Source: Arachis hypogaea (lineage: Eukaryota > Streptophyta > Magnoliopsida > Fabales > Fabaceae). Taken from it: DNA of 64,000 nt. The notes under the pieces were generated by a model. It did no database searches. It had not been told where the DNA came from and saw only the letters and a program-made list of their open reading frames with translations. Positions 1 through 11,583 of the stretch are shown piece by piece (the stretch's first letter is position 1; every line of letters begins with the position of its first letter). The stretch is from contig NC_092038.1 in NCBI RefSeq assembly GCF_003086295.3, positions 101,339,837 through 101,403,836 on the forward strand. Reading direction: 5' to 3'. The position numbers and the translations under genes were made by a program.

Positions 1-815
1 ATCCTTCAGTTGATCAACTGTGGTTCTCAGGTCATCTGTAATCTTCTTTTCCTCGACAATCTGCTGGATAGCTGTGTCCTTCTCCAGTGTCAAACTATCT
101 TTTTCTGTCTTCAAGTCCTCCAATCTTTGACTCAGCTCCGCTTCTGTCTTACCAGCAACATCCAGTTGATTTTTTAGTTCAGCATTCTCTTCCAAAAGTT
201 TTGATCTTTGAATACTCGATGCTTCAGCATCAGTTTTCAAATCCATGTTTATTTTGTCTACTTCTTCTATTTTGCTCAATGCTGCAACATGTTCCTCCTT
301 TAACTGACTCAATTCGTCTACAAGTTCTTGAACTCTTCTGTGAGAAAGCTGGACCTCATCAGAAGCCTGTGAAAGTTTCAATTTCAATGATTCATTTTCT
401 TCCTCAGTGACTCTCAGGTTGTTGTTGACCTTTGTCATTTCCTCATCTGCATGCTCTAACTGCTGTTTTAGAATGAAAATTTCCCCTGTCACGACTTGTA
501 ATTCTTTCTCAAGAGAGAATTTCTCATCCTTCAGTTGATCAACTGTGGTTCTCAGGTCATCTGTAATCTTCTTTTCCTCGACAATCTGCTGGATAGCTGT
601 CTCCTTCTCCGATGCCAAACTATCTTTTTCTGTCTTCAAGTCCTCCAATCTTTGACTCAGCTCAGCTTCTGTCTTACCAGCAATGTCCAGTTGATTTTTT
701 AGTTCAGCATTCTCATCCAAAAGTTTTGATCTTTGAATACTCGATGCTTCAGCATCAGATTTCAAATCCATGTTTATTTTCTCTACTTCTTCTATCTTGC
801 TCAATGCTGCAACAT
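1..815 (-). repeat. 175-codon internal duplication within the CIP1 coding exon
   Basis: Bases 1 to about 290 repeat at 526 to about 815 with a 525-bp period, an exact multiple of three, so the frame is kept. About ten differences were counted by eye over 290 bp. The copies then diverge near 291/816. The repeat adds one 175-residue coiled-coil block, suggesting a recent unequal exchange within the gene. Confidence 0.85.
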
Positions 816-1464
816 ATTTCGAATTAAGATCCTCCTTCTCTTCATGAGTACTTGTCAACCTCTGGTTTAATTCAGCAACTTCCACACTAGCCATTTCAAG
901 TTCTTGCTTTAAGCCTTCAATTATCTTTTGAAAGTCACTTTCCAGCTGTCCATTTTTTCTGACTTTGTCTCTTGAAGAATAATCTGAATCTGAGTCTGAA
1001 CTGGACGATGAGCTCTCATTTTCTCCTTGCTTGCCATGAATCTTTTTCCTTAACTCACCTGTCAAATGATCATATCGTGCATAGAGCGATTGGTACTGAT
1101 TGTGGAAATCCTCAATCAGTTCAACAAGTGGTTCCTTCTTAGATTGCTCTAAAGGGGGGCCATCCTCTTCAAGGTTGTCATCTTTAATAAGTTTCAATAT
1201 CCTTTTCACTTTGTCATCAATTTCTGTAGGAAAAAAAAAAGAGCAGCAAAACACGAAATCATTTGTTTAATCATTACAAGGTGATTGATAAGTTGTGGAA
1301 AATTATTTATCATTATCATTGTGATGTCATGGTGGCAGCTGAGCTTTTAATCTTGGGATAGAAATTGTACCTGTTTTAGCTCCCTGCAGTTGCTCTTCTT
1401 TCTCAGGGTCAAGATGACTTCCAAACAAAGATTTTATAGACTCTCTAAAGCGATGTTTCACCAT
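1..1464 (-). CDS. CIP1: COP1-interactive protein 1 (CIP1)-like, N-terminal 439 codons
   Basis: Two coding exons are visible: 1464-1371 (94 nt, ATG at 1464) and 1223 to beyond the left edge, joined by a GT/AG intron (1370-1224) in phase 1. The protein opens MVKHRFRESIKSLFGSHLD and carries a NAB/KIP1-like actin-binding region over roughly residues 1-90 (key run LIEDFHNQYQSLYARYD). A Ser/Asp linker (SSSSSDSDSDYSS) follows, then continuous heptad-rich coiled coil. Arabidopsis CIP1 is a long coiled-coil protein reported to bind the light-signalling E3 ligase COP1; NAB proteins associate with actin and membranes. The visible part is uninterrupted. A five-codon uORF (ATG TTG ATG CGT GCG TGA) lies just upstream. 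The C-terminal coiled coil and stop are outside the window. Family assignment is firm; the COP1 link is by homology only. Confidence 0.9.
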
Positions 1465-3345
1465 CTTCTCTATGGATCTTCAACTTATCAGCAGTCACGC
1501 ACGCATCAACATAATCTGCTCCCCATGATCCCAAAAAGTCAGGAACTGAAAAAATTAACACTTTTTTAGCACTATTTTCTTCATGCTTAAATTTGCAGGT
1601 AATTACCATCTGTAAGGAATTTCTAAGTAAACATCATTAACAAGATTAACGCAGATTATCGCTACTATTTTATTCTAAGTGTTATGGATATTTGTCAAAC
1701 TTTAGAGGGGGGGAGGGGGAGGAGAAAAAGTTATGTATAGCAACTAAAAAATGTAGAAAGTATTGTCGAAAAGTGTAGTTTATTATTGCTGTCATTACAG
1801 AAAGAGTACATATTCTTTTCTGGTCGGTCTGAGCTTTCATCAGCGCTTTTCCATAAAGAAATTTGTAGTCCGTATAGTTTATATGTCATCAAAGAAGATG
1901 GTGGAAAGCAATAGTAGATGTGCCACACAAACGGGATTTATTAATCGATTTGATATGATATTATTATATATAGCCGTCAGGAAAATGCAAAGGCAACACA
2001 TTTTAACGAGAGATAAATGATCATAAAATATGGGGAATGATCATAACGGTGTCTCATCGCAACAAGGACATAGTACATACAATTTCGTAGAACTCGAATC
2101 GATCCAGTAACAAAATGAATATTCCGTTCCACTATTGAAATCGAGGGTAATTACTAATTATGAGAATAATTAGCCGTATAGTGATGTAAAAATAGAGAAA
2201 CAAAGGAAAGGGATACGTGAAAAAGATATCTGGATTCTCCATTGATAAGTGAAGAAAGATACAATTGTCATCATCAATTAACCAATACTTGATTCTCTCA
2301 GCTTTTCGGAGATTGCAATAAACGTACCGTCAAACCACCATTTTACGCTATCAGGATTAAAATTCAATTATTGAATGCGGAATAATTAAACTAAGCTTAA
2401 ATAATTAACTCAAGAAAATGATTAAAATTATAGAGAAGGAAACAGAGACACTTGAAGTAGGCGCCAAGAACTAACAATGGTGCGCCAAGTCAACAACCCC
2501 GGGAATCTTCGCCAGAAGCTGAGTCGGATTCAGATGAGAGAGTATGAGACAGCTCACGAACAACCGGGATCATGCCACGTTTTTTTTTTTTTTTTTTTGG
2601 TAACAAATTTTTTTGTCATTATTTAACAACAAAAACGAAATACCTTTGTAAATTGTAGATTTGTAATTTACCGAAAGATGACCGGATAAAACAAGAAATG
2701 ATAATTGCAAATCATGATCTCTAAATCACAATTTCGAGAAATAAGTTAGGTACCTGAGGTACAGGGTCAGTCAGTATTCTTTCTACTCTTGAGAATCTTC
2801 TTGTTGAACTCCTCAAATGCAAAACTGCAGCAGCTGAAAGAGAAACAAAAGTATTCAGAGCTAATTGATCTTGGACCTGTATGTGCAGCTTTAGAAGTAA
2901 TACGATCAAATTCAATGAATTCATATATCACTAACAGCAAGAGTTCTTTCGTAGTTCTGACTAAGAAAAAAGATATACTAAGCGCAGAATTTTCAAAGAT
3001 CGTCATCATATAGAAAAGGAAAATCGATAGCAAAGTAAACTATTCGAATTGTTCAGGGAGAATTACAGGAAGAACAAGTAAAGATGAGAAAACGAGAGAA
3101 GTAAATTGAAGCATGCATGATATCAGTCTTAGAGCATAGGAAGTTGATCGGATCGAATCCGAAAGCTGAAACGATTCGGGAGAACCACGCAGAATCAGAA
3201 AGAAGAAAGGAACAACAGAAGGAATCGAGAGTTACCTACCTGTGAAAAACGAAGAGAGGATGAAGCAGAGAATCGATGCTTAGAAAAAATCGAAAAGAAA
3301 GGAAGAGGAGTGAATGAGTGAGAACGTTCTTCAATTAATGCGAGA
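1465..3345 (-). other. CIP1-like 5' UTR with a 1.7-kb leader intron
   Basis: On the minus strand a pyrimidine-rich leader ends in CACAG/GTAGGTAAC, giving a predicted donor at 3240/3239. A good acceptor (TTTTTTCAG) places the next exon at 1545, which carries 81 nt of leader before the ATG at 1464. The intron (3239-1546) holds a T run near 2581-2598 and no credible ORF. The first exon (about 3345-3240) has a CT-rich start of the kind common at plant core promoters. The exon borders are predictions from splice signals. Confidence 0.6.
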
Positions 3346-3799
3346 GAGAGAGACAGGGAGGCTAAGCTTGAGTTTTATTTTCTGACACATGATGAATGAA
3401 TAAATAAATAAATAAATGAAAGAAATATAGTGGCATGAAAAGTGGCTTTGTTTGGATTAGAGCGCTGAAAAGGGACGCCAGCATTGTGCACCTTCAAATT
3501 TCGGGGATGGAATCTTTGGAATGTATTTTCAGATGTATGTCCCTCTCGTTCTATTTTTATTACATGCACTGCCACGCGATTTCTCGCGCCTCATTAGGCT
3601 GGCCACTTCTGTCCTGTTTCGTGCGAGAGAATCCAATCAGACTCCAATCACACTATTGGCCTCTGGGATTATTACTGTCTACTGTTGCCAAGAAAGGTTA
3701 CAGAAACTTTTAGTAAATAAATAACACGTACCCAAAAGATTCTAGTGTTAACAATCTAAACAATTGTTTACGATTCATAAGATATGGTAGCGTTATCGA
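3346..3799 (-). promoter_or_regulatory. Probable CIP1 proximal promoter, bounded by a MULE end
   Basis: This is all the non-repetitive DNA left upstream of the CIP1 leader before the MULE-1 inverted end begins at about 3800. It contains a GA/CT tract at 3338-3358, an (AATA)n run near 3397-3420 and mixed-composition DNA to 3720. No strong TATA box was recognised. Promoter status is inferred from position. Confidence 0.4.
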
Positions 3800-3976
3800 T
3801 ACGATGAGTTAAGTCTTTTTGAAACTTATGAATTGTACTGATTTAATCTTTTAGATTTTGATTGTATTAAATTAATCTTTTAAATTTAAAAAAATGTATC
3901 ATGTTAATTCTTGTTTTATTTTTCATCATCGAAACATTGCACTATTAGTGACGTAGTCCATTGTGACTACATTGGA
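3800..3976 (+). repeat. Left terminal inverted repeat of MULE-1
   Basis: Read on +, it aligns with the reverse complement of 39068-39243 over about 175 bp at roughly 70% identity by eye. Shared landmarks include GATTGTATTAAATTA versus GATTGCACTAAATTA and a conserved ATTAGTGACGT near the inner end. Nearly all differences are C to T in this copy, as expected from decay of methylated cytosines. Confidence 0.65.
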
Positions 3977-4339
3977 CACAATGAAACCACGTCATTTTTA
4001 ATTTGGTACTAAAAGTTCCTTTAAGCAATGTCAGTTTGTATGTGATGAGAAATAAAACGTTTGTATTTCTCTTTTTTTTATTCTTTGTCTTTAACTTTTT
4101 CATAAATGACACAGTAAAAAAAATTTATCTTCCATGAGTGACACAAAATAGGAATTGGTAACTGTAATAGAATTTTTGGAGACTGTTAGAACACGTGTGA
4201 ACACTATACAGTTGTCTGAAGAGTTGGTTTGCCGCTATAAGGATCTTCTATTTTGTCACCAAGGTTAGTGAAGAGAGTAAAATTTTATGTTTTTAAATTT
4301 TAGGGAAAGTATTGATGATTGGTGATCAGGGTTTATTGC
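3977..4339. other. Unassigned MULE-1 5' remnant up to the retroelement A break
   Basis: AT-rich DNA with no convincing ORF. A CACGTG sequence lies near 4193. The left limit of recognisable retroelement A is somewhere around 4300-4380 and could not be fixed, because A has lost its 3' half and 3' LTR. Confidence 0.35.
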
Positions 4340-4381
4340 TTTGTATATTGTTATTTCCTAAGTTTTGTAGTGGATTTTGTG

Positions 4382-6709
4382 CTAGGATTTTATTGCGATG
4401 TTGTGTGGGATTATTTTTAGGGGTTTCTTTTCATGCTCTATTCTGATGGTGGACAACTGTGTTTTATTTTGATATTTTTCTGTGCCATGTATGGTGGACA
4501 ACTCTGTTTGACTCTGTACTGAGAGAAGCTCTGCATGCTTACTCTCCCTTGTTACAGAAGGATAGCCGTGTGCCTTAAACACAAGGTAGTCCCCATTCAA
4601 TTGAAGGACTAATTCTCCTCTGTTAACATCTATCACAGCTTCTGCTGTGGCTAGGAAAGGTCTTCCAAGGATGATGCATTCATCATCCTCCTTCCTAGTG
4701 TCTAAGATTATGAAATCAGCAGAAATGTAAAGGCCTTTAACCTTTACCAACACGTCCTCTACTAATCCATAAGCTTGTCTTACTGACTTGTCTGCCAATT
4801 GTAATGAGAATAAGGCAGGTTGTACCTCAATGATCCCCAGCTTCTCCATTACAGAGAGTGGCATAAGATTTATACCTAACACTAGGTCACACAGAGCTTT
4901 TTCAAAGGTCATGGTGCCTATGGTACAAGGTATTAAGAATTTCCCAGGATCTTGTTTCTTTTGAGGTAAAGTTTGCTGAACCCATGTATCAAGTTCACTA
5001 ATGAGCAAGGGAGGTTCACCTTCCCAAGTCTCATTACCAAATAACTTGGCATTCAACTTCATGGTGGCTCCTAGATATTGAGCAACTTGCTCTCCAGTTA
5101 CATCTTCATCCTCTTCAGAGGAAGAATAATCTTCAGAGCTCATGAATGGCAGAAGGAGATTTAATGGAATCTCTATGGTCTCTATATGAGCCTCAGATTC
5201 CTTTGGATCCTCAATAGGGAACTCCTTCCTTCTTAAGAGACGTCCCATGAGATCTTCCTCATTGGGATTCGCGTCCTCTCCCTCCTCCTTGCATTCGGCC
5301 ATATTGATTATATCAATAGCCTAGCACTCTCTTTTTGGATTCTCTTCTGTATTGCTTGGGAGAGTACTAGGAGGGGTTTCAGTGATTTTCTTACTCAGCT
5401 GGCCCACTTGTGCCTCCAGATTTCTGATGGAGGACCTTGTTTCATTCATGAAACTTAAAGTGGCCTTAGAGAGATCAGAGACTAAGTTTGCTAAGTTACA
5501 GGTATTCTATTCATAATTCTCTGTCTATTGGTGAGAAGATGATGGATAAGGCTTGATATTGCTGAGCCTATTTCTTCCACCATTATTAAAGCCTTATTGA
5601 GGCTTTTGTTGATCCTTCCATGAAAAATTTGGATGATTTCTCCATGATGAATTATAGGTGTTTCCATAAGGTTCACCCATGTAATTTACCTCTGCCATTG
5701 CAGGGTTTTCAGGATCATAAGCTTCTTCTTCAGAAGATGCCTCTTTAGTACTGTTGGATGCATTTTGCCATCCATTCAAACTTTGAGAAATCATGTTGAC
5801 TTGCTGAGTCAACACTTTGTTCTGAGCCAATATGGCATTCAGAGCATCAATTTCAAGAACTTCCTTCCTCTGAGGCGTCCCATTATTCACAGAATTCCTC
5901 TCAGAAGTATACATGAATTGGTTATTTGCAACCATGTCAATAAGTTCCTGAGCTTCTGCAGGCGTTTTCTTTAGGTAAATGGATCCACCTGCAGAGTGGT
6001 CCAATGACATCTTGGAAAACTCAGATAGACCATAATAGAATATATCTAATATGGTCCATTCTGAAAACATATTAGAAGGATACTTTTTGGTCATCTGCTT
6101 GTATCTTTCCCAAGCTTCATAGAGGGATTCACCATCTTTTTACTTGAAGGTCTGAACATCCACTCTAAACTTGCTCAGCTTTTGAGGAGGAAAGAATTTA
6201 TCCAAGAAGGCCGTGACCAGCTTATCCCAGGAGTCTAGGCTATCTTTAGGTTGTGAGTCCAACCATGTTCTAGCTCTGTCTCTTACAGCAAAAGGGAAAA
6301 GTATGAGCCTGTAGACTTCAGGATATACTCCATTCGTCTTAATAGTCTCACAAATCTGCAAGAACTCAGTTAAAAACTGGTAAGGATCTTCAAATGGAAG
6401 TCCATGAAACTTGCAGTTCTGTTGCATTAGAGCAACTAATTTAGGTTTCAACTCAAAATTGTTTTCTCTAATGGCAGGAATTGAGATGCTTCTTCCATCA
6501 AACTTAGACGTGGGTTTAGTAAAATCACCAAGCATCCTCCTTGCATTATTGTTGTTGGGTTCGGCTGCCATCTCCTTCTCTTGTTCGAAAATTTCAGAAA
6601 GGTTGCCTCTGGGTTGTTGTAATTTAGCTTCTCTTAGTTTCCTCTTCAGAGTCCTTTCAGGTTCAGGATCAGCTTCAACAAGAGTGCTTTTTTCCTTGTT
6701 CCTGCTCAT
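4382..6709 (-). pseudogene. gag-protease pseudogene of retroelement A
   Basis: One reading frame, opening MSRNKEKSTLVEAD, runs through Athila-type Gag. Landmarks are the capsid-like helices with FPFAVRDRARTWL and SEWTILDIFYYGL, and LDHSAGGSI. It then reaches a retropepsin-like region with the ILGRPFLATAEAVIDV block. In-frame stops occur near 6137-6139, at 5591-5593 and between about 5490 and 5303. The protease active-site stretch reads LCDLVLGINLMP, so the usual Gly of the D-x-G triad is displaced. No CCHC zinc knuckle was seen. Gag N-terminus closely matches the open gag at 63629. Non-functional. Confidence 0.85.
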
Positions 6710-6713
6710 ATGA

Positions 6714-8235
6714 AAGAGAAGAGAACAAGAAAAGAAGAGGAATCCTCTATGTCACAGTAAAGAGGATCCTTATTATTAGTAGAAGAAGAAAAGAATAAAT
6801 AAAGGAGAATCCAAACACAAGGGTAAGAACAGAGGCATTGATTGGAGATGAAGAGAGGTGAAAAGAAGTGTTAGTAAATGAATAAATAAATAGAAAAAGA
6901 TGAGAGAGAGAATTCGAAAATTAATTTTGAAAAGGAGTTAATTATTTTCGAAAATTAAAGATGAGATAGAATTAAAATTAAAATTTAAAACAATTAGTTA
7001 ATTAAAAAGAATTTTTTTGAAAAAGAGGGAGGTATTTTCAAAAATTAGAGAGGGGAGAGTAGTTAGGTGGTTTCGAGAAAGATAAGAAACAAACAAAAAG
7101 TCAAATAATTAGTTGGAAGAGATATTAAAATCAAATTTGAAAAGATAAGAAGATAAGAAGTTACATAAGATATTTTAAAATCAAATTTTTGAAAAAGATA
7201 AAATTTTGAAAAAGATATGATATAAAAGATAGGATAAGATAGATTTAATTTTTTAAGTTAAAATTAATTACTTAACTAACAAGAAACTAAAAGATAAGAT
7301 TTTAGAATTTAAAGATTGAACCTTTCTTAACAAGAAAGTAACAACTTCAAATTTTTGAACCAATCACATTATTTGTTAGCATAATTTTCGAAAATAAAGA
7401 TAAAATTAAGAAAAACATTTTTTTTAAAAGAAAATTTCGAAAATTAATAAGAAAAATGAAAAAGATTTGATTTTTGAAAAAGTTTTGAAAAGATAAGATT
7501 TTTAAAATTGAAAATTTGACTTGACTTGTAAGAAACAACTAATTTTAAAAATTTTTGACTAAGTCAACTCAAATTTTCGAAAATTATGAGAAAATTAAGG
7601 AAAAGATATTTTTTTTGAATTTTTAATTATGAGAGAGAAAAACATAAAATGACTCACAACATGAAAATTATGAATCAAAACACATTATGCATGCAAGAAC
7701 ACTATGAATGTCAAGATGAACACCAAGAACACTTCAAAGATCATGATGAACATCAAGAACCTATTTTTGAAAATTTTTTATGCAAAGAAAACATGCAAGA
7801 CACCAAACTTAGAAATCTTTAATGTTTAGACTCTATGAATGCAAGAATGCACATGAAAAACAATAAAAGACACAAAACAAGAAAACATCAAGATCAAACA
7901 AGAAGACTTACCAAGAACAACTTGAAGATCATGAAGAACACTATGAATGCATGAATTTTCAAAAAAATGCAAGAGATTTTTAAAACATGCAATTGACACC
8001 AAACTTAAAAATTGACACAAGACTCAAACAAGAATCATAAAATATTTTTTATTTTTATGATTTTATGATTTTTTTTTTGTATTTTTATTATTTTTTTTTG
8101 AAAATATTCTTTAGAAAAATGAAAATAAAGACAAATTTTTGAAAGATTTTTGAAAACTTTTTTGAAAAGAAAATAAAAAGAAAATTACCTAATCTGAGCA
8201 ACAAGATGAACCGTCAGTTGTCCATACTCGAACAA
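6714..8235 (-). other. Untranslated leader of retroelement A
   Basis: AT-rich DNA between the primer site and gag, full of AAAATTTTCGAAAATT-like runs and short oligo-A/T blocks. The same texture appears between primer site and gag of the 60-kb element (62123-63628). No ORF is supported. Confidence 0.6.
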
Positions 8236-8253
8236 TCCCCAGCAACGGTGCCA
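8236..8253 (-). other. Primer-binding site of retroelement A (tRNA-Asp)
   Basis: The + strand reads TCCCCAGCAACGGTGCCA, the 3' end of plant tRNA-Asp with two changes relative to the intact sites at 34778 and 20434. Both are at CpG positions (CCGG to CCAG, GGCG to GGTG). A 6-nt spacer separates it from the LTR end at 8260. Confidence 0.8.
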
Positions 8254-8259
8254 AAAACT

Positions 8260-8955
8260 TGGTGGACGAAATTGTGATCATTAACAATGGCTCCAAAGAC
8301 TTGGTGCTCTCAAACATAAATCACACTTTGTCACAACTCCGCACAACTAACCAGCAAGTGTACTGGGTCGTCCAAGTAATACCTTACGTGAGTAAGGGGT
8401 CGAGCCCACGGAGATTGTTGGTATGAAGCAAGCTATGGTCATCTTGAAAATCCCAGTCAGGCGGATTCAATTATATTAAGATATTATTAAATTTTCGAAT
8501 AATAATAATAAATAGACAAAAAATAAAGATAGAGTTACTCATGTAATTCAATGGTGGGAATTTCAGATAAGTGTATGGAGGTGTTGTGTTCCTTCCGAAT
8601 CTCTGCTTTCCTACTGCTTTTATCCAATCTTTGTCACTCCTTTCTATGGCAAGCTGTATGTAGGGCATCACCGTTGTCAATTGCTACATCCCATCCTCTC
8701 AGTGAAAATGGCCCAAATGCTCTGTCACAGCACGGCTAATCATCTGTTGGTTCTCGATCATGTTTGAATAGAATCCCTTGATTCTTTTGCGTTTGTCATC
8801 ACGCCCAGCAATTGCGAGTTTGAAGCTCGTCACAGTCATTCAATTCCAGAATCCTACTCGGAATACCACAGACAAGGTTAGACTTTCCAGATTCCCATGA
8901 ATGCCGCCATCAATTCTAGCTTATACCACGAAGATTCTGATTAAGGAATCTAAGA
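8260..8955 (-). repeat. LTR of retroelement A, 3' (U5-side) portion
   Basis: Starts on + with TGGTGGACGAAATTG, the complement of the LTR 3' end, and aligns with 24749-25380 of the E3 LTR. It stops abruptly at the first base of element B (8956). Confidence 0.75.
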
Positions 8956-10007
8956 TGATTGAATTTTGGCCGGTATAGAAATTATCAAGTAATCAATCGT
9001 AGTATAGTCTAAACCGACGCAAAATCCATCATCAAACAATTCTACAATCTATAACCGAGAGTATTAGTCCCGAGTCGTTCTTCCCTAGGAATGCTACAAA
9101 GATGCATGTTATTGGTTAAGTGGTCTTTTGTGGCTTGAAGAGTGTAGCATAAAAATGCTAATAAAAGAAAACAACAATCAATCAATATTAAAAACCTTGG
9201 CCAAGGTTGAACATTGGAAGTTCCATCACTATAGCTTCTTTTAATTGTGATAACAAAGGAGTGTTGCTTCACTTAGTTAACCCCTAATTATAGAGGAAAG
9301 TCAAGTAAAAGTAACTAACTTGAGTCACAAGTCCTAGTCTTACCCTAGGGAAGTCTAGCTTTAGTGCACTCTAAGTCAATTAGCAATTCTCAATTCTTAA
9401 TCAACAATTGACATCCACTATTCAAGTGTCTCCAATGACTCAACCACTAGGCCAAGTGAGGGGATGCTACTCCATATCTAAAGTTGGCATTTTCTCAAAC
9501 AATTGGAGAGCAAGAATGAAAGACATAGTAAAATTGAGAAGAGGTTTAGAATCAAAGTGATTCAACACAAGAGATTAACAAGAATCAACAATGAACAACA
9601 ATGAAAATGAAATCTTCAATGAATTAATAGAATCCAAAACAACAAAGTTAAATCTAAGATCTATGAGAATTGAACAATTACAAACACTAATTGAGATTAG
9701 AGAAGATGATCTACAACATGAACAAAGTAAAATGAGAGTTGCAATAGATCTCACCAAGGAATGGTTGAGAATTAAGAAAATGAAGATGAATCCTAGAGAG
9801 AGGTTGGAGTTTCTCTCTCTACAAATGTAACTAACTAAAAATATCTAAGAAAACTTGTAAAATGAGTCTATGGATGTGAATGTGTGTCAATCCCCTTCAA
9901 TCCTTGGCTCTTATATGCATTTTGGCGCCAAAGTTGGTTGCTGAAACCTTCCAAAATTGCCAGGCACGTGTTGCAATAACAGAATCACGTGTGGACTACG
10001 GCGCGTG

Positions 10008-11561
10008 TGACGATTGGATTTTTAATGGTTTAGAATTTCACAAATGAATTCTCGTTGCAAGTATAGTTCCTAAACCAAGCAATAATCCTTTCATGCAAAA
10101 AGTGGTTTGTCACTAAAACAAACCCCTAAAATTTATAAACCGAAGTATTCAAACCTCGGGTCGTTCTCCCTAGGAATTGTAATGAAGTGTCTTGTTATTG
10201 GTTGTGAATTATATTTGGGGTTTTTAAGCTTTTGGACAAGAAATATAAATGGCAAAGAAAATAAATCTAACAACTAACAAAGCTCTTGGCAAGATATGAG
10301 AATTAGAAATCCTATCCTAGTTATCCTTCTCAATTGTGATGAGAATTGTTCATTGCTACCACTTAGTTAACCCTTACTAAAGAAAGGAAAGTCAAGTGGA
10401 TGAATTGACTTGAGCCACAAGTCCTAGCCAACTCCCAAGGAAAGACTAGCTTTAGTGCACTCCAAACCAATTAGCAATCTCTCCAATTACCAATTAACAA
10501 AGGAATTAGATAACTCAAGTGTTACTAATTACTCTACCTAGGCCAAGAGGAACAAAACCTACACTATATCTAGAAGAGGCATTTCAACAAACACATAAAA
10601 GGCAATAAAAGTAAACAACATAAATTGCAAGAATTAAAGAGAGATCTAACTACAAAGGCAAGAGATCAACAATAGAAAAGCAAAGAAGAACAATTATTAT
10701 GAATTACCTCTTATTGAATTGAAAGGAAATGGAAGAAACAATAGTAGATCTACAACAAAGTATAAGAACAATCATAAAGGAAATTACAATAAAAGAATGG
10801 AAGAAAAGTGAATGTAACAACAAGGAATTGAGAAGATAGAAGTAGAAGAAGATGAATTAAAATCTAGATCTAAGAACTAAACCTAATCCTAATCCTAATC
10901 CTAGAGAGAAGTGAGAGCTTCTCTCTCTAGAAACTAATTCTAACTACTAAACTAAACTAATGGTAACTAACATGTGTTTCCCTCTTCACTCTTTGGGTTA
11001 AATAGCATCATAAATGAGTTGGATTGGGCCCACAAGGCTTGAGAATTCGCTGGCCCACGGATTGCATTAAGTGAACTAGGTGGCACAACGATGCGTACGC
11101 ATATAGTGCGCGTACGCGTCCCTATCTTCGGTGCAACTAGGGCAAATCTTATATCGTTGCGAAGCCCCGGATGTTAGCTTTCTAACCCAACTGGAACCGC
11201 ATCATTTGGACCTCTGTAGCTCAAGTTATGGTCGTTTAAGTGCGAAGAGGTCGGCTTAACAGCTTTCCGGTTCTTTCATTTCTTCATGAGTTCTCCAACT
11301 TTTCATGCTTCTTTCTTCATTCCCTTGATCCAATCTTTGCCTCCTAAACCTTAAATCACTTAACAAACATATCAAGGCATCTAATGGAATCAAGGTGAAT
11401 TAGATTTAGCTATTTTAAGGCCTAAAAAGCATGTTTTCACTCTTAAGCACAATTAAAGGAGAATATACAAAACCATGCTATTTCATTGAATAAATGTGGG
11501 TAAAAGGTTATAAAACCCCCTAAAATCAATACAAGATAAACCATCAAATTGGGGTTTGTCA
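10008..11561 (-). mobile_element. Solo LTR C, B-related family, 1554 bp
   Basis: On + it runs TGACGATTGG to GGGGTTTGTCA with TG/CA ends and has GCGTG on both sides (10003-10007 and 11562-11566). No primer site, polypurine tract or coding region is attached, so it is a solo LTR left by recombination. End sequences and orientation resemble the B LTR, but the interior differs, indicating a sister family. It holds one GC-rich unit near 11090-11130. Confidence 0.85.
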
Positions 11562-11583
11562 GCGTGCGCGCACGGTACGCGTG

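Noticed and set aside
9591..9830. 79-aa ORF on +, repeated at 21093-21332
   Set aside because: It lies in both copies of the B LTR, antisense to the element, and its conservation follows from LTR identity; no domain is recognisable.
10880..10905. CCTAAT repeats resembling telomeric DNA
   Set aside because: Only three copies of a hexamer inside solo LTR C; not the plant telomere heptamer.
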